Below, piece by piece: positions 10,571-22,450 of a stretch of 64,000 bases of DNA. Every line of letters starts with the position of its first letter. Position 1 is the first letter of the stretch. Under the pieces are notes generated by a model. That model was not told the DNA's origin. It saw nothing but the letters and a program-made list of their open reading frames with translations, and searched no databases. Origin of the DNA: Myotis daubentonii (taxonomy: Eukaryota > Chordata > Mammalia > Chiroptera > Vespertilionidae); the NCBI RefSeq assembly GCF_963259705.1, contig NC_081861.1, forward strand, positions 102,853,726 through 102,917,725, written 5' to 3'. The translations under genes were made by a program, and so were the position numbers.

Positions 10571-13500
10571 TTTATTTAAGTTTATTGGGGTGACATTGGT
10601 CAACATGGACATATAGGTTTCAGGTATGGGTTTCTGTGTTACATGATCTGTATACTGCACCGTGTGCCCACCACCCAAAGTCAAATCTTCTGTCAATCTT
10701 CTCCCCCGACGCCCTTCCCTCTGGCAACCACCACACTGCTGTTTGTGCTCATAAGCATCAGTTTTATATCCCACATATGAGTGAAATCATGGTTCTTATC
10801 TTTTTTCTGAATGACTTATTTCACTTAGTATCATATTCCATGTTGTTGCAAATGGCGCTATGTCGTCGTTTCTTATGGCTGAGGAGTATTCCATTGTGTA
10901 TATGTACCACATCTTCTTTATTCAGCCCTCTATCGCAGGAAACAGCTGTTTCCATGTCTTTATCTCCGTGTATCATGCTGCAATGAATATAGGGGTACAT
11001 TTATCTTTGGAAATACATGATTTTAAGTCTTGGGGTTATATATCCAGGAAAGAAATTGCTGGGTTGTATGGTAGCTCTATTCTTAATTTTTTGAGGAATC
11101 ACCAGACTGCTTTCCATAGTGGTTGTACCAGTCTACATTCCCACCAGCAGTGAATAGGGGTTCCTTTTTTTTCCACAATGTCTCCAACACTTATTATTGT
11201 TTGTCTTATTGATAATAGCCACTCTAACTGGTGTGAGGTAGTATCTCATTGTAGTTTTGATTTGCATTTCCCTAATTGTTAGTGAGATTGAACATCTTCT
11301 CATATACCTATTGGCTGTTCATAAGTCTTCTTGGGAGAGGTGTCTGTTCAGGCTCTCTGCCCATTTTTTGATTGGTTTGTGTATTTGTTTGGTGTTGTTT
11401 TATTCGATTTTTATTTATTTTGGAAATTAAACATTTGTTGGAGCTACTGTTTGCAAATATCATCTCCCATATGGTTGGCTGCCTCTTTGTTTTGTTGTAA
11501 GTTTCTTTTGATGTGCAGAAGCTTTTTAGCTTGATATAGTCCCATTCATTTATTTTTGCCTTTACTTCCCTTGCCTTTGGGTCAAGTTTATAAAATATTC
11601 TCTATGACCAAAGTCCATAAGTTTGATACCTATATTTTTTTCTATGTAACTTATTGTTTCAGGTCTTATATTTAGGTTTCTGATCCATTTTGAGTTGATT
11701 TTTGTACATGGGACCAATTTTAATCCAGTTTTATTCTTTTGCATGTGGCTTTCCAGTTTTCCCAGCACCATTTATTGAAGAGATTGTCTTTACTCCATTG
11801 TGTGTTTCTGGCTCCTTTGTCAAAAATTATCTGTCCATATACATGTGGTTTTATAGCTGGGCTCTCTATTTTGTTCCATTGATCTGTATATCTGTTTCTT
11901 TGCCAATACCATGCTGTTTTTCTTATTGTAGCTCCGTAGTATAATTTGAAGTCGGGTAGCATGATAACTCCAGTTTAGTTCTTTTCTCTCAGGATTGCTT
12001 TGGGTATTTGGGGTCTTTTTTGGTTCTATACAAATCTTATGATTTCTGATTCTGTTTCTTTAAAAAATGACATTGATATTTTGATGGGGATTGTATTAAA
12101 TCTGTATATTGCTTTGGATAATATGACCATTTTAACTATGTTGAGTCTTCCAATCCATGAACGTGGCATATTTTTCCATTTTGTTGTGTCTTTTTCCATC
12201 TCTTTTAACAATGCTTTGTAATTTTCAGTATATAGGTCCTTCATGCTCCTTGTAAAATTTATTCCTAAGTATTTTATTATTTTGGTTTCAATAGCAAAAC
12301 AAATTGTTTTCTTTTTCATTTCTCTTTCTGAAGTATTTTTTGTTATCATATAGGAAGGCAATGGGATTTTGCATATTGATTGTGTATCCTGCAACTTGAC
12401 TATATTTTTTTATTGTTTCTAATCATTTTTTGATGGAGTCTTTAAGGTTTTCTATATACAGAATCATGACATTCACAAAAAGTAACAGTTTTACTTCTTC
12501 TTTCCCTATTTGGATGCTTTTATTTCTTTCTCTTGCCTGATTGCTCTGACTAGGACTTCCAGCACCATGTCAAATAAGAGTGGTAAGAGTGGACATCCTT
12601 GTCTTGTTCCTGATTTTAGAGGAAAAACTTTCAGTTTTTTTCCATTGAATATGATAATAGCTGAGGGTTTATCACAAATGGCCTTTATGTTGACTTCCTT
12701 CCTATTCCTATTTTATTGAGTGTTTTAATCATAAATGAATGTTGTATCTTATCAAATGATTTTTATGCTTCTATTGATAAGATCATATGATTTTTATCCT
12801 TTCTTTTATTAATGTGGTGTATTACATTGATTGATTTGCATATGTGGGACCATACTTGTGTCCCTGGAATCAACCCCACTTCATCGTGATGAATTTTTTA
12901 TGTAATATTTTATTTGATTTGCTGGTATTTTGTTTAGGAATTTTGCACCTGTATTCATCAGAGATATTGGTCTGTATTTTTCTTTTTGTGTGTTAATTTT
13001 GCCAGGTTTTGGTTTCAGGGTTATATTGGCCTTGTGGAATGTGTTAGGAAGAACTTCCTCTTTTTAAATTTTTTGGAAGAGTTTGAGAAGGATAGATTTA
13101 AAATCTTCTTTGAACATTTGGTAGAATTCAGTGGTGAAGCCATCTGATCCTGGACACTATTTTGGGGGAAGTTTTTGATGGTTGTTTCAATTTTCTCTCT
13201 GATGATTTGTGTATTTTAATGTTCTAATTCTTCATGATTTAGTCTGGGAAGGTTATATATTTCTAGGAACTTATCCATTTCCTCTAGGTTATTAAATTTT
13301 GTGGCATATAGTCTTCCATTATATCTTAGCATGATTCTTAGTCAATTGGCATTTTTCTTTTATTTATTATTTTTAAAATATAGTTTTATTTATTTCAAAG
13401 AGGAAGGGAGAGGTGGAGAGAGATAGAAACATCAATGATGAGAGAGAATAGGCTGCCCCCTGCATGCTCCCTACTAGGAACTGAGCCCACAACCTGGGCA

Positions 13501-14933
13501 TGTGTCCTTGACTGGAATTTAACCTGGGACCCTGCAGTCTACAGGTCAAGACTCTATTCATTGAATCAAACCAGCTACGGCCTAGCATGATTCTTTGTAT
13601 ATCTGTGAAGGTCTGTGGTGACTTCTCCTCTCTCATTTCTGATATTATTTATATGGGTCTTTTACTTTTTTCATTAGGGAGTCTAGCCAGGGGTTTGTCA
13701 CTTTTATTAATCTTTACAAAGAACCAGCTGTTAGTTTTTTATTAATTTTAGTATAGTCTTTTTGTCTCTATTTCATTTCATTCTGCTCTAATTTTTATTA
13801 TTTCCTTTCTTCTGTTGACTTTGGGTTGCTTTTTTTCTTTTTCTAGTTCGTTAAGATGTGAAGTTAGTTTACTGGGGATTTTGCTTTCTTTTTTTTTTTT
13901 TAGATAGGCCTGTAATGATATGAGTTTCCTTATTACTGCTTTTGCTGCATCCCAGAAGCTTTGACAAGCTGTATTGTCATTCTCATTTTTCTCTGCATAT
14001 CTTTTGATCTCATCTTTTATTTTCTTTTACCCAGTCATTTTTAGTAGTATGTCATTTAATCTCCACATATGTTTGGATTTCTTTATTTCCTTTTTGCATT
14101 TGATTTCTAATTTCAAGGCATCGTGGTCACAAAATGTGCTTGGTATCATTTCAATCTTCTTGAATTTGTTGATGCTAGTTTTGTGACCCAACATATGGTC
14201 TATCCTTGAGAATGTTCTGTATGCACTGGAGAAGAATGCAAAATCTGATGTTCTGGGGTGAAAGTTCTGTAAATGTTAATTATGTCCATTTGATCTAGTG
14301 TTTCACTTAAGACCAATATTTCTTTGTTGATTTTCTGATGGTTTGATCTGTCTAGAGCTGTCAATGGAGTATTAAGGTGCCCAACTATGATTGTGTTTTG
14401 ATTTGTTTCTCTCTTTAGTTCTGTGAGTAGCTGTATTATATATTTTGGTGCTCCCTGGTTGGTTGCATATATATTAAGAAATGTTTAGTGTCCACTTTAT
14501 CATTATAAAGTATCCATATTTGTCTCATGTTAACCTTAAATATATTTTGTCAGATATAAGTGTGGATATAACTGCTTCTCTGTGGATGTTATTTTCTTGG
14601 AGAATAATTTTTCACCCTTTTTCTTTGAATCTAATTTTGTCTTTGCAGCTTAGATGTGTCTTTTGTAGGCAGCATATGGTTAGGTTTTGTTTTTTGATCC
14701 ACTTGCTCCTCTGTGCCTCTTTATTGGTAAATTCATACCATTTACATTTAGAATAATTATTGATGTATGAGAATTCCCTACACCCATTTTATGTTTTGTT
14801 TTCAGTCCTGTGGTATTTTCCTTTTTGTTTCTATCTGTTGTTTTTGTTTGGTGATATTCCATACTACTTTCCTCTGTCTCCTCTTTCTTAAAGCTATGTG
14901 CCCTGGTTTGGGGATTTTTATGTGTGGTGATCA
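10571..14933 (-). mobile_element. Antisense L1, 3' UTR to ORF2 start, degraded
   Basis: Read on the minus strand, the 3' end (TTTATTGGGGTGACATTGGT on the plus strand at about 10580) is followed upstream by the ORF2 C-terminus, RT and endonuclease. The 14680-14934 frame contains the ORF2 start (SIIILNVNGMNLPIKRHR). The 11720-11962 frame contains the RT/thumb segment with [20 protein letters not shown]. Many stops are present. It is broken by a Ves SINE at about 13340-13582 and cut off by a Helitron at 14934. Confidence 0.85.
13340..13582 (-). mobile_element. Ves SINE
   Basis: Reverse orientation: A/T-rich tail side at about 13340-13390, the CTCTCTCTCC/GAAACATC body, then the tRNA-like head ending CCAGCTACGGCC. 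The 13-bp duplication TAGCATGATTCTT flanks it at 13327-13339 and 13583-13595. It interrupts the antisense L1. Confidence 0.85.
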
Positions 14934-15585
14934 TCCTATCTAATAATAGAGAAACATGGTAATTAACCGTAACTTTGCTACCCTGCCCATTGGCTAATCA
15001 GCAGGATATGCAAATTAAGTGCCAACAAAGATGGTGGCCAGCAGCCACGCAGCTGAAGCGAACAGGAGGCTTGCTTGCTTCAGTGATGGAGGAAGCCAAG
15101 GTTCCCCACCTGCCTCAGCCCAGCTCTGAGCTCCGGATGCAACAATGTTGCAATTATAGAAGCTAAACAAACTCCAGATACCTGCTTTCAGCCAGCCACA
15201 GCCTCAGAGCTGGAGCCGGTTCTCAGCTCCAGTGACAGCTATAGAAGGTAAATAAATCCCAGAAAAAGAAAAAAAAGAGGCTAGGAGCTTCAGTCACCCA
15301 CCAGCCTGAAAACTGCTCTCAGCCCCTCTCCCAGGCTGGCCAGGCACACCAGTGGGGACCCGCACCCTGAAGGGCGTGTGACCAGCTGCAAACAGCCATC
15401 AGCCTGTCATCCAGGCTGGCCAGGCACACCAGTGGGAACCCCCACCCTGAAGGGTGTGTGACCAGCTGCAAACAGCCATCAGCCCCTCATCCAGGCTGGC
15501 CAGGCACCCAAGCGGGACCCCCACCCTGATCCTGGACACCCTTTAGAGCAAACCAGCTGGCCCCCTCCCATGCACCAGGCCTCAA
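14934..15585 (+). mobile_element. HeliBat unit 1 of a three-unit array
   Basis: It begins TCCTATCTAATAATAGAG after a host A. The body has the CCCATTGGCTAATCAG and AGGCTTGCTTGCTTCAGTGA blocks, then two or three near-identical copies of a roughly 70-bp block (CCAGGCTGGCCAGGCACAC... CCACCCTGAAGGG) at 15345-15535. It ends CATGCACCAGGCCTCAA directly against the next unit's TC, corresponding to the GAGGCCTGGTGCATG ends in the minus-strand arrays. Confidence 0.8.
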
Positions 15586-16049
15586 TCCCATATAGTAAAA
15601 GGGTAATATGCAAACTGACCCTAACAGCAGAAAGACTGGGAATGACTGGTCATTATGACACACACTGACCACCAGGGGGCAGATGCTCAATGCAGGAGCT
15701 GCCCTCTGGTGGTCAGTGCCCTCTCACAGGGGGGAGCTCTGCTCAGCCACTAGCCAGGCTGACGGCTGCCAGTACAGCAGTGGTGGTGGGAGCCTCTCCT
15801 GCCTCCTCAGCAGTGCTAAGGATGTCTGACTGCAGCTTAGGTCTGCTCCCCGCTGGCAAGTGGACATCCCCCAAGGGCTGCCGGGCTGCCAGAGGGATGT
15901 CTGATTGCCATCTTAGGCCCAATCCCCTGGGGAGCAGGCCTAAGCCAGCAAGTGGTCACCCCAAGGGGTCCCAGACTGCGAAAGGGCACAGCTGGGCTGA
16001 GGGACCCCCTACCCCTGAGTGCACAAATTTTTGTGCACGGGACCTCTAG
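15586..16049 (+). mobile_element. HeliBat unit 2 of a three-unit array
   Basis: It starts TCCCATATAGTAAAAGGGTA (consensus TCCTATATAGTAAAAGGG) and ends with the hairpin TGCACAAATTTTTGTGCA then GGGACCTCTAG. It carries an inverted pair of CTCF-like motifs, CCACCAGGGGGCAG at 15669-15682 and CTGCCCTCTGGTGG at 15699-15712. The next unit's TC follows the CTAG with no intervening base. Confidence 0.85.
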
Positions 16050-16468
16050 TCTATATATATAAAAGCCCAGTGACCATTATGGCAGAATGACCAGTTGCTA
16101 CGATGCGCACTGACTACCAGGGGGCAGAAGTTCAACCTGGTGGTCAGTGCACTCCCACAGCGGGGGCACCACTCAGCCAGAAGCTGGGCTCATGGCTGGC
16201 GAGTGCAGTGGCAGTGGTGGGAGCCTCTTCCACCTCTGTGGCAGCATTAAGGAGCGGTGGGCCAAATGGTCAGGAGAGAGCAGGCAGGTGATAAGGAGCA
16301 AACGGCAGTTGATTAGGAGCAAACAGGTGGACAGTTAGGAGCAAGGGATCCTGGATTATGAGAGGGATGTCTGACATCCCCTGAGGGGTCCCAGATTGTG
16401 AGAGGGTACAGGCCAGGCTGAGGGACCCCCCCACCCCCATGCACAAATTTCGTGCATTGGGCCTCTAG
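16050..16468 (+). mobile_element. HeliBat unit 3 of a three-unit array
   Basis: It starts TCTATATATATAAAAGCCCA and ends TGCACAAATTTCGTGCA then TTGGGCCTCTAG, followed by host T. It has one good CTCF-like motif (CTACCAGGGGGCAG, 16114-16127). It is closely related to the unit at 447-818. Confidence 0.85.
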
Positions 16469-16509
16469 TTAGATTTATATAAAATAAAGTTATATATATA
16501 TATGTTTTT

Positions 16510-16748
16510 TATATATAGGGATTGGGTCTAAACTGGCAGTTGGACATCCCTCTTGCAATCCGGGACCCCTGGCTCCTAACCACCCAACTGCCTGCCTGCT
16601 TGATGACCCTAACAGCTCCCCTGCCCTCCTGATCACCCCTAACCTCTCTGCCTCAGCCCTCGCCACCATGGCTTTGTCTGGAAGGGCATCCAGATGGATG
16701 TCTGGAAGACATCTGGTCTAATTAGAATATTACCCTTTTATATATACA
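16510..16748 (-). mobile_element. HeliBat remnant lacking its 3' end
   Basis: On the plus strand the segment ends ATTACCCTTTTATATATA, the reverse complement of a HeliBat 5' end. The internal GGCAGTTGGACATCCC and GGGACCCC blocks match the unit at 25901-26342 in the same strand sense. No CTAG/hairpin terminus is visible. Confidence 0.55.
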
Positions 16749-16862
16749 GTTGTTTCTAATACAAAGTAATGTTGACTGTAAACTTTAATTAAAAATTATG
16801 AGAAAATTAATGTCTGTAAAATGTAATAAAATGAAGCACAATAAAACAAGGTATGCTCTAAA

Positions 16863-17522
16863 TTTTAGACTAAACTTGCCTATATCTCCAAAAATCCTTG
16901 CTGTGATTTTTATAGGAATTACATTAAACCTTCATATTAATTTGGAGAGAATTGATGTCTTTACTATGTTGAGTTTTCCAATCCATGTTCATGATATATA
17001 TCTCTGTTTTTTTATATCTTTGATTTGTTTCACAAGTATTTTGTAATTTTTGGCATACAGATTCTCATACTTGTTTTGTTAAAGGTATACCTAATTATTT
17101 CATTTTTTAGTTTTGTAGCCATTATACATGTTACTGTGTTTTTAATTTCAGTTTTTATATGTTCATTGCTAATATACAGCCATGTGATTGATTTTGTGTG
17201 TTAACCATATATCCTCTAACCTTGGGATTTTCTATGTAGATTATCAAGTATGCAAATAGTAACAATTTTATTTCTTTTCTTCCAATATGTGTGCCTTTTA
17301 AAATTTATTTTGCTTATAGATGTGGCTAGAACTTCCAATATTATGTCAAATAAGAGTAATAAGAGTGGATATAATTGCTTTCTTCCTGGTATTAGGGGAA
17401 AAGCATTCAGTCTTTCATCATTAAGGATAATGTTACCTGTAGACTTTTTATAGGGTAGTTGGGATAACCATGTGTGTCTTTTAAAAAAAATAAAATTGAG
17501 GTATTCCCCTTCTATTCTTAAA
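16863..17522 (-). mobile_element. Antisense L1 ORF2 (RT) fragment
   Basis: Plus-strand text such as TTGAGTTTTCCAATCCATG and ATTGATTTTGTG parallels 12130-12640 of the longer antisense L1. The minus frame 17216-17539 holds RT-type residues. Stops and indels throughout. It is interrupted by the Helitron at 17523. Confidence 0.7.
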
Positions 17523-18534
17523 CTAGAGGCCTGGTGCACAAAAATTGTGCACTCGGGGGGAAGGGGGGGTCCCTCATCCCGGCCTGTGCACTCTCGCAGT
17601 CTGGGACCCCTCGGGAGATAACGACCTGCTGGCTTAGGCCTGCTCCTGGGTGGCAGAGGGCAGGCCCAATCCCTAGGTGCAGCCCCTGGTCGGGCTCAGA
17701 GCAGGGCTGATTGGGGAGTTGGGGCGCCTCCCCTGTCATGCACAGATCAGGGCGGATCGGGAGGTTGCGATGCCACCCTCAGTCACGCTCGGGGTAGGGC
17801 CAATTGGGGGGTTGGGGCACCTCCCCCTGTCACACTCAAGGCAGGGTCGATGGGCAGGTTGCGGTGCCACCCCCTGTCACGCACAGAGCAGGGCCAATCA
17901 GGGGTTTGGGGAGCACCCCCCTGTCACTCACAGAGCAGGGCCCATCAGGGGGGTTGGGGCTCCATACCCTGTCACGCACAGAGCAGGGTTGATCAGGGGG
18001 TTGGGGAGCTCCCCCCTGTCACTCACAGAGTAGGGCCGATAGGGGAGTTGGGGCACCGCCCCCTGTCACACACAGAGCAGGGCGGATCAGGGGTTTGGGG
18101 CGCCGCACCCTGTCACACTCAGGGCAGGGCCAATGGGGAGGTTATGGCTCTACCCCGTCACACACAGAGCAGGGCCCGTTGGGGGGGGGTGGGGTTGGGA
18201 CACCGCACTCTGTCACCCACAGAGCAGGGCTGATCAGGGGGTTGGGGCACCGCAGCCTGTCACACACAGAGCAGCAGGGCAATCAGGGTTTTAGGGAGCT
18301 CCCCCCTATCAGGCACAGAGCAGGGCTGTTCAGGGGGTTGGGGCACCTTCCCGTTACACGAACAGATCAGGGCCGATAGGGAGGTTGTGGCCCCACCCCC
18401 TGTCACACACAGAGCCACAGGGCGATCAGGGGGTTTGGGCGCTGCCCCCTGTCATGCTGATCCCGGTGCCGGGAGGCCTTGTGGCTCTGCTGATCCCGGT
18501 GCTGGGAGGAATATTACCCTTTTACTATATAGGA
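17523..18534 (-). mobile_element. HeliBat unit with expanded minisatellite (array of two)
   Basis: The plus strand starts CTAGAGGCCTGGTGCACAAA with the TGCACAAAAATTGTGCA hairpin (Helitron 3' end) and finishes TACTATATAGGA, the reverse of the TCCTATATAGTA start. Most of the interior is the 47-bp minisatellite. The next unit's 3' end abuts at 18535. Confidence 0.85.
17690..18470 (+). repeat. 47-bp minisatellite, about sixteen units
   Basis: Same unit as at 3250-3735; CAGAGCA anchors at 17884, 17931 and 17979 give periods of 47-48. Open frames across it (for example 17677-18033 and 17850-18233) are repeat-encoded and not credible genes. The repeat faces the opposite way relative to its Helitron than in the copy at 3067. 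Confidence 0.9.
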
Positions 18535-19181
18535 TAGAGGCCTGGTGCATGGGTGGGGGCCGGCTGGTTTGCCCTGAAGGGTGTCCTGGATCAGGGTGGG
18601 GGTCCCCACTGGGGTGCCTGGCCAGCCTGGGTGAGGGGATGATGGCTGTTTACAGCTGGTCACACCCCCTTCAGGGTTGGGGTACCCACTGGGGTGTCTG
18701 GCCAGTCTGGGTGAGGGGCTGAGGGCTGTTTTCAGGCTGGCGGGTGACTGAAGCTCCCAACCGCTCCTTTTTTTCTTTTCCTTTTTATTCTGGGCCAGCT
18801 TTAGCTCAGAGGTTTGGCTCCAGCTCTTAGGCCTCTGCTGCTGAAAGCAGGTTTCTGGCCTTTGTTTACCTTCTGTATTTGAAACAATGTTGCGATCTTG
18901 CTGGCTGAAGCCCGGCCGACTAAAGTAGGTTTCTGGGGCTTTGTTTAGCTTCTATATTTGTAACATAGTTGCTTAGAGTTGTAGCTCAGAGGCCTGCAGC
19001 AGCAGGCAGGGAACGTTGGAGTCCTTCGTCACTGAAGCAAGCAAGCCTCATGTTCACTTTAAGCTGCCTGGCTGCCGGCCGCCATCTTGGCTGGCAGTTA
19101 ATTTGTATATTGCCCTGATTAGCCAATGGGAATGGTAGCGGTCGTACCCTAATTACCATGTTTCTCTTTTATTAGATAGGA
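18535..19181 (-). mobile_element. HeliBat unit (second of a minus-strand array)
   Basis: The plus strand begins TAGAGGCCTGGTGCATGGG and ends TTTATTAGATAGGA, the reverse of TCCTATCTAATAAA. Its interior matches 14934-15585 in reverse (CACTGAAGCAAGCAAGCCTC, CTGATTAGCCAATGGG). The repeated CCTGGCCAGCCTGGGTGAGG block is also present. Confidence 0.8.
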
Positions 19182-19221
19182 TTTCTGACAGCTTTTGTCA
19201 TGAATGAGTATCATATATGTA

Positions 19222-19458
19222 TTTTTAAATTTTCTTTTTTAAAAAAATATATTTTATTGATTTTTTACAGAGAAGAAGGAAGAGGGATAGAGAGTTAGAA
19301 ACATCGATGAGAGAGAAACATCAATCAGCTGCCTCCTGCACACCCCCTACTGGAGATGTGCCCACAGCCAAGATACATGCCCTTGACCAGAATTGAACCT
19401 GGGGCCCTTCAGTCCGCAGGCCGACACTCTGTCCACTGAGCCAAATCGGCTAGGGCTT
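19222..19458 (-). mobile_element. Ves SINE
   Basis: Reverse copy: A-rich tail at about 19230-19255, then the body (GAGAGAAACATCAATCAGCT) and the tRNA-like head (GTCCACTGAGCCAAATCGGC). AAATTTTCTT flanks it on both sides as a target duplication. Confidence 0.9.
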
Positions 19459-21365
19459 AAATTTTCTTAAAGCTCCATAAAAGTTTTAAAAATGTAATAT
19501 TTATTTTAATGTACTTTATTTGACCCAGTATAACCAAAATATTACTATTTCATTATGTGATTCATATAAAATTATTAATGAGATATTGTATATTCTTTTT
19601 ATACTAAATCTTAGAAAACAGGTATCAATTTAACACAGCACATCTGAATTCTGACTAACCACATGTGACTATTAGCTATATATTGGACAGTGTAGGTATA
19701 AAGTGATAAAATATCAAGGAGGAAGTAGTTGAGCATCTTTTTTGCCAAGAAACTTGAAGCATTTTGTTTTTCTCTCTGTAATATTTGTGGAGATTCTCTG
19801 GTGAACAAGATAGCACCTGAACCTTGTGAATTCACAATTCAATCTAGCAGTACAGTGCAAAATTTCATGCTCTTAGAAAATGTAGTTTCGAATGTAGATT
19901 ATTTTAATTTGATATTCAGTAAATCAGTGGATAGAGGAATTATTCTTGGTGGCTATCTTTTATTCAACTTAACCATTAGTATAGTATAGCAAGAGCCCCT
20001 GGGTTAACTATATAACCAGGACCTAAAATCATAGGAGTGGGAAGAATGTCAAAATATAAATTTGCAGTTCTCTTACCAAAAAGCTGTGTAATCTTGTATA
20101 AATATTTTTACATCCACAGCTCTAAGTTCATCCATCTAAAAAATAAGGGCTTTTAGGTACCTAACATTTTCAGGACTATTAAAGCTCCTTGATTTATACA
20201 TTCCATAAATAGATACATGTGAGGGCTTTATTGTGTGCCAGACACTGTGTTAGCACCTGCATACAGACAAACTTTATTCTTTATTCTTTGCTCTATTAGA
20301 GTTTATCCTCTGTTGAGTAATATAGAATTAAGCAAATAATTTAAAAAATAAGCTGCAGTGATAAAAATGCTGTAGAGGAAAGTTCAAGGTTATCTAACCT
20401 ACTTGGCAGGAGGTGGAGATCAGAAACAGATTCCCTAATATTTAAGCAAAGCTTTCCAGTCATTAGCTTTCCATTTCATTGTTAAACACACTTATGCTAA
20501 AATCTCAGCATAAACTGAAGCATACTTAATAATTATAGTCTAAATTCTCATATGGTAAACATGATATTCCGAGAAACAGGACTTCTATCTATTTGGACAG
20601 AAACTATATAATGTTAATTATCATAATAAAGTTATTCTGAGGAAAACAATAAGACTCTCTGTTGTGGGACTTTGAAAATCTGACATATAACATAACTGTT
20701 AAAGGGCTTGGATTTGTTTAATCTAGAGAAGGTTTGGAGTTTCAATTGTATGGGGGATAAGGCAAAATTATACAGATAGCTAAAAGGTTGTAAAAGGGCA
20801 ATGACAAGTTGTGCTCTATGTGGTCCCAAAGAGAAAGACAGAAAGAAAGGCTACCTAAATATTTAAAAGGAATTGCTAATAGTTAAAAGGGTCTGAAGTT
20901 AGAATAGGTGGATTGGAGAAATAGAGGAAGATTAAAATTCCAATAAGTGAGTTGGATTTGATGACCTTCATAATTCCTTCAAGCTTTAAAATTCCAGTAA
21001 ATTCAACACATTTAGGGACCTGAAAAAGCAAAGAAATCTATTAGGTTGTTTTTCTAATTCTGAAAATAGAGCATTGACAATATGCAGATACTGGGTAGGG
21101 TTATACCATCCACTATCTCTCCCATTAGTTGATGATTGCCCCCAGTGGTATTAACTCCCTTAAACTTTTTGAGCACTGACTTAGTGGGTTCTGAGGTTTT
21201 AGTAAAATCCCTGAAATCAAACATGAGAAGACATCCTGTGTATTGGAGTTGGGACACTTCATGCATGAGATGAGTCTGATTTCACCAAACTATCCAAGGC
21301 AGTTCTAGCTGAAATCTCAAACGGGCCGAATATTTCCATAGACACTTATTATCCTTGGGTCCCAG
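19459..21365. other. No gene seen; AT-rich unique sequence
   Basis: I see no open frame above noise, no splice-and-codon pattern and no young repeat. A stretch at 20200-20300 (TGTGTGCCAGACACTGTGTT) resembles a decayed L2/MIR-type repeat. Confidence 0.5.
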
Positions 21366-21605
21366 CTTATCTGTCATGTCTTCTCAGAAGCCTTCTGTGA
21401 TCATCAAATCTAATTAGGTGCTCCCAACCTCTCTGCCTATGAACTCCTCTCTTTTTACCTTTTGTTTCCTCTTAGTATCATTTGTAATTATTTTCTTAAT
21501 TTTCTTGATATTTTGTGTTTATCTCTCTTACTTGAAACAGCCTCAAACAGCTTGGCACATAGCAGACACTTAATAAATTCTTGCTAAATGAATGAGTAGA
21601 TAAAT
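21366..21605 (+). mobile_element. L2 3'-end remnant
   Basis: CTTCTGTGATCATC and CTTGGCACATAGCAGACACT followed by TAATAAATTCTTGCTAAATGAATGAG is the characteristic L2 3' end. Confidence 0.7.
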
Positions 21606-21823
21606 GGATACCCATAAAATCTAAAGATGTGGTATCCTGTTGTTTATTTATCTTTGCAAACCTTTTCTTCAATATGTAAACTCTCACTCACATCACCCAA
21701 AAAGCAGGCAGGCAAGCAGGTCAGCAAACGGACTAACAAAATGGCTGGACTATCTATTCATCTGCCTATATAGCAACCAACATTGGGCTAGGATCAGAGA
21801 AAAACCAATAAGTTGTTTTCTCG

Positions 21824-22047
21824 AGGTTACTGTGCAGTTCCTTTGCATGTGCATAGCCAGTTTTCCAAGTACCATTTGTTAAAAAGACCATTCTATTCCC
21901 TATTTAATTGTCTTGGTGCCCTTGTTGAAAATCAATTGACTGTGGTTATGAGGTTTTCTTTCTGGAGCCTCAGTTAAATTCCATGGATCTGTAAACATCT
22001 ATCCTTATGTCTTTGTTACTGTAGTTTTATAGAAATTTCTTTCTTTC
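21824..22047 (-). mobile_element. Old antisense L1 ORF2 fragment
   Basis: CCAGTTTTCCAAGTACCATT, then TTGTCTTGGTGCCCTTGTTG and the GATCTGTA block, correspond to 11750-11900 of the antisense L1. The following L1 segment in element order lies at 24741, so they may be halves of one element separated by later insertions. Confidence 0.65.
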
Positions 22048-22264
22048 TTTTTTAATATATTTTATTGATTCTTTACAGAGAGGAAGGGAGACGGATAGAG
22101 AGTTAGAAACATCGATGAGAGAGAAACATCAATCAGCTGCCTCCTGCACACCTCCTACTGGGGATGTGCCTGCAACCAAGGTACATGCCCTTGACCGGAA
22201 TTGAACCTGGGACCTTTCAGTCCACAGGCCGACACTCTATCCACTGAGCCAAACCGGTTATGGC
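22048..22264 (-). mobile_element. Ves SINE
   Basis: A well-preserved reverse copy with tail, GAGAGAAACATCAATCAGCT body and CCACTGAGCCAAACCGGTTA head. The duplication AATTTCTTTCTT occurs just before and just after. Confidence 0.9.
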
Positions 22265-22450
22265 AGCAATTTCTTTCTTATCTGTGTTTTATTTATGGTG
22301 GAATATTTATAAAATTATTCAGCATGAATTTTCAGTGGCAAGAGTACAGCAAGAATAAGTTTCAGTGGCAATAAAGAGAAAATAAATTTTACATTTTCAA
22401 TCAGTTTGAAGAATTTTACTAAGCAAAATTTAAGTGATTTTATTTTTTTA

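Noticed and set aside
17677..18379. Several open frames of 60-127 codons
   Set aside because: Same minisatellite as above; no start context, splice signals or family motifs.
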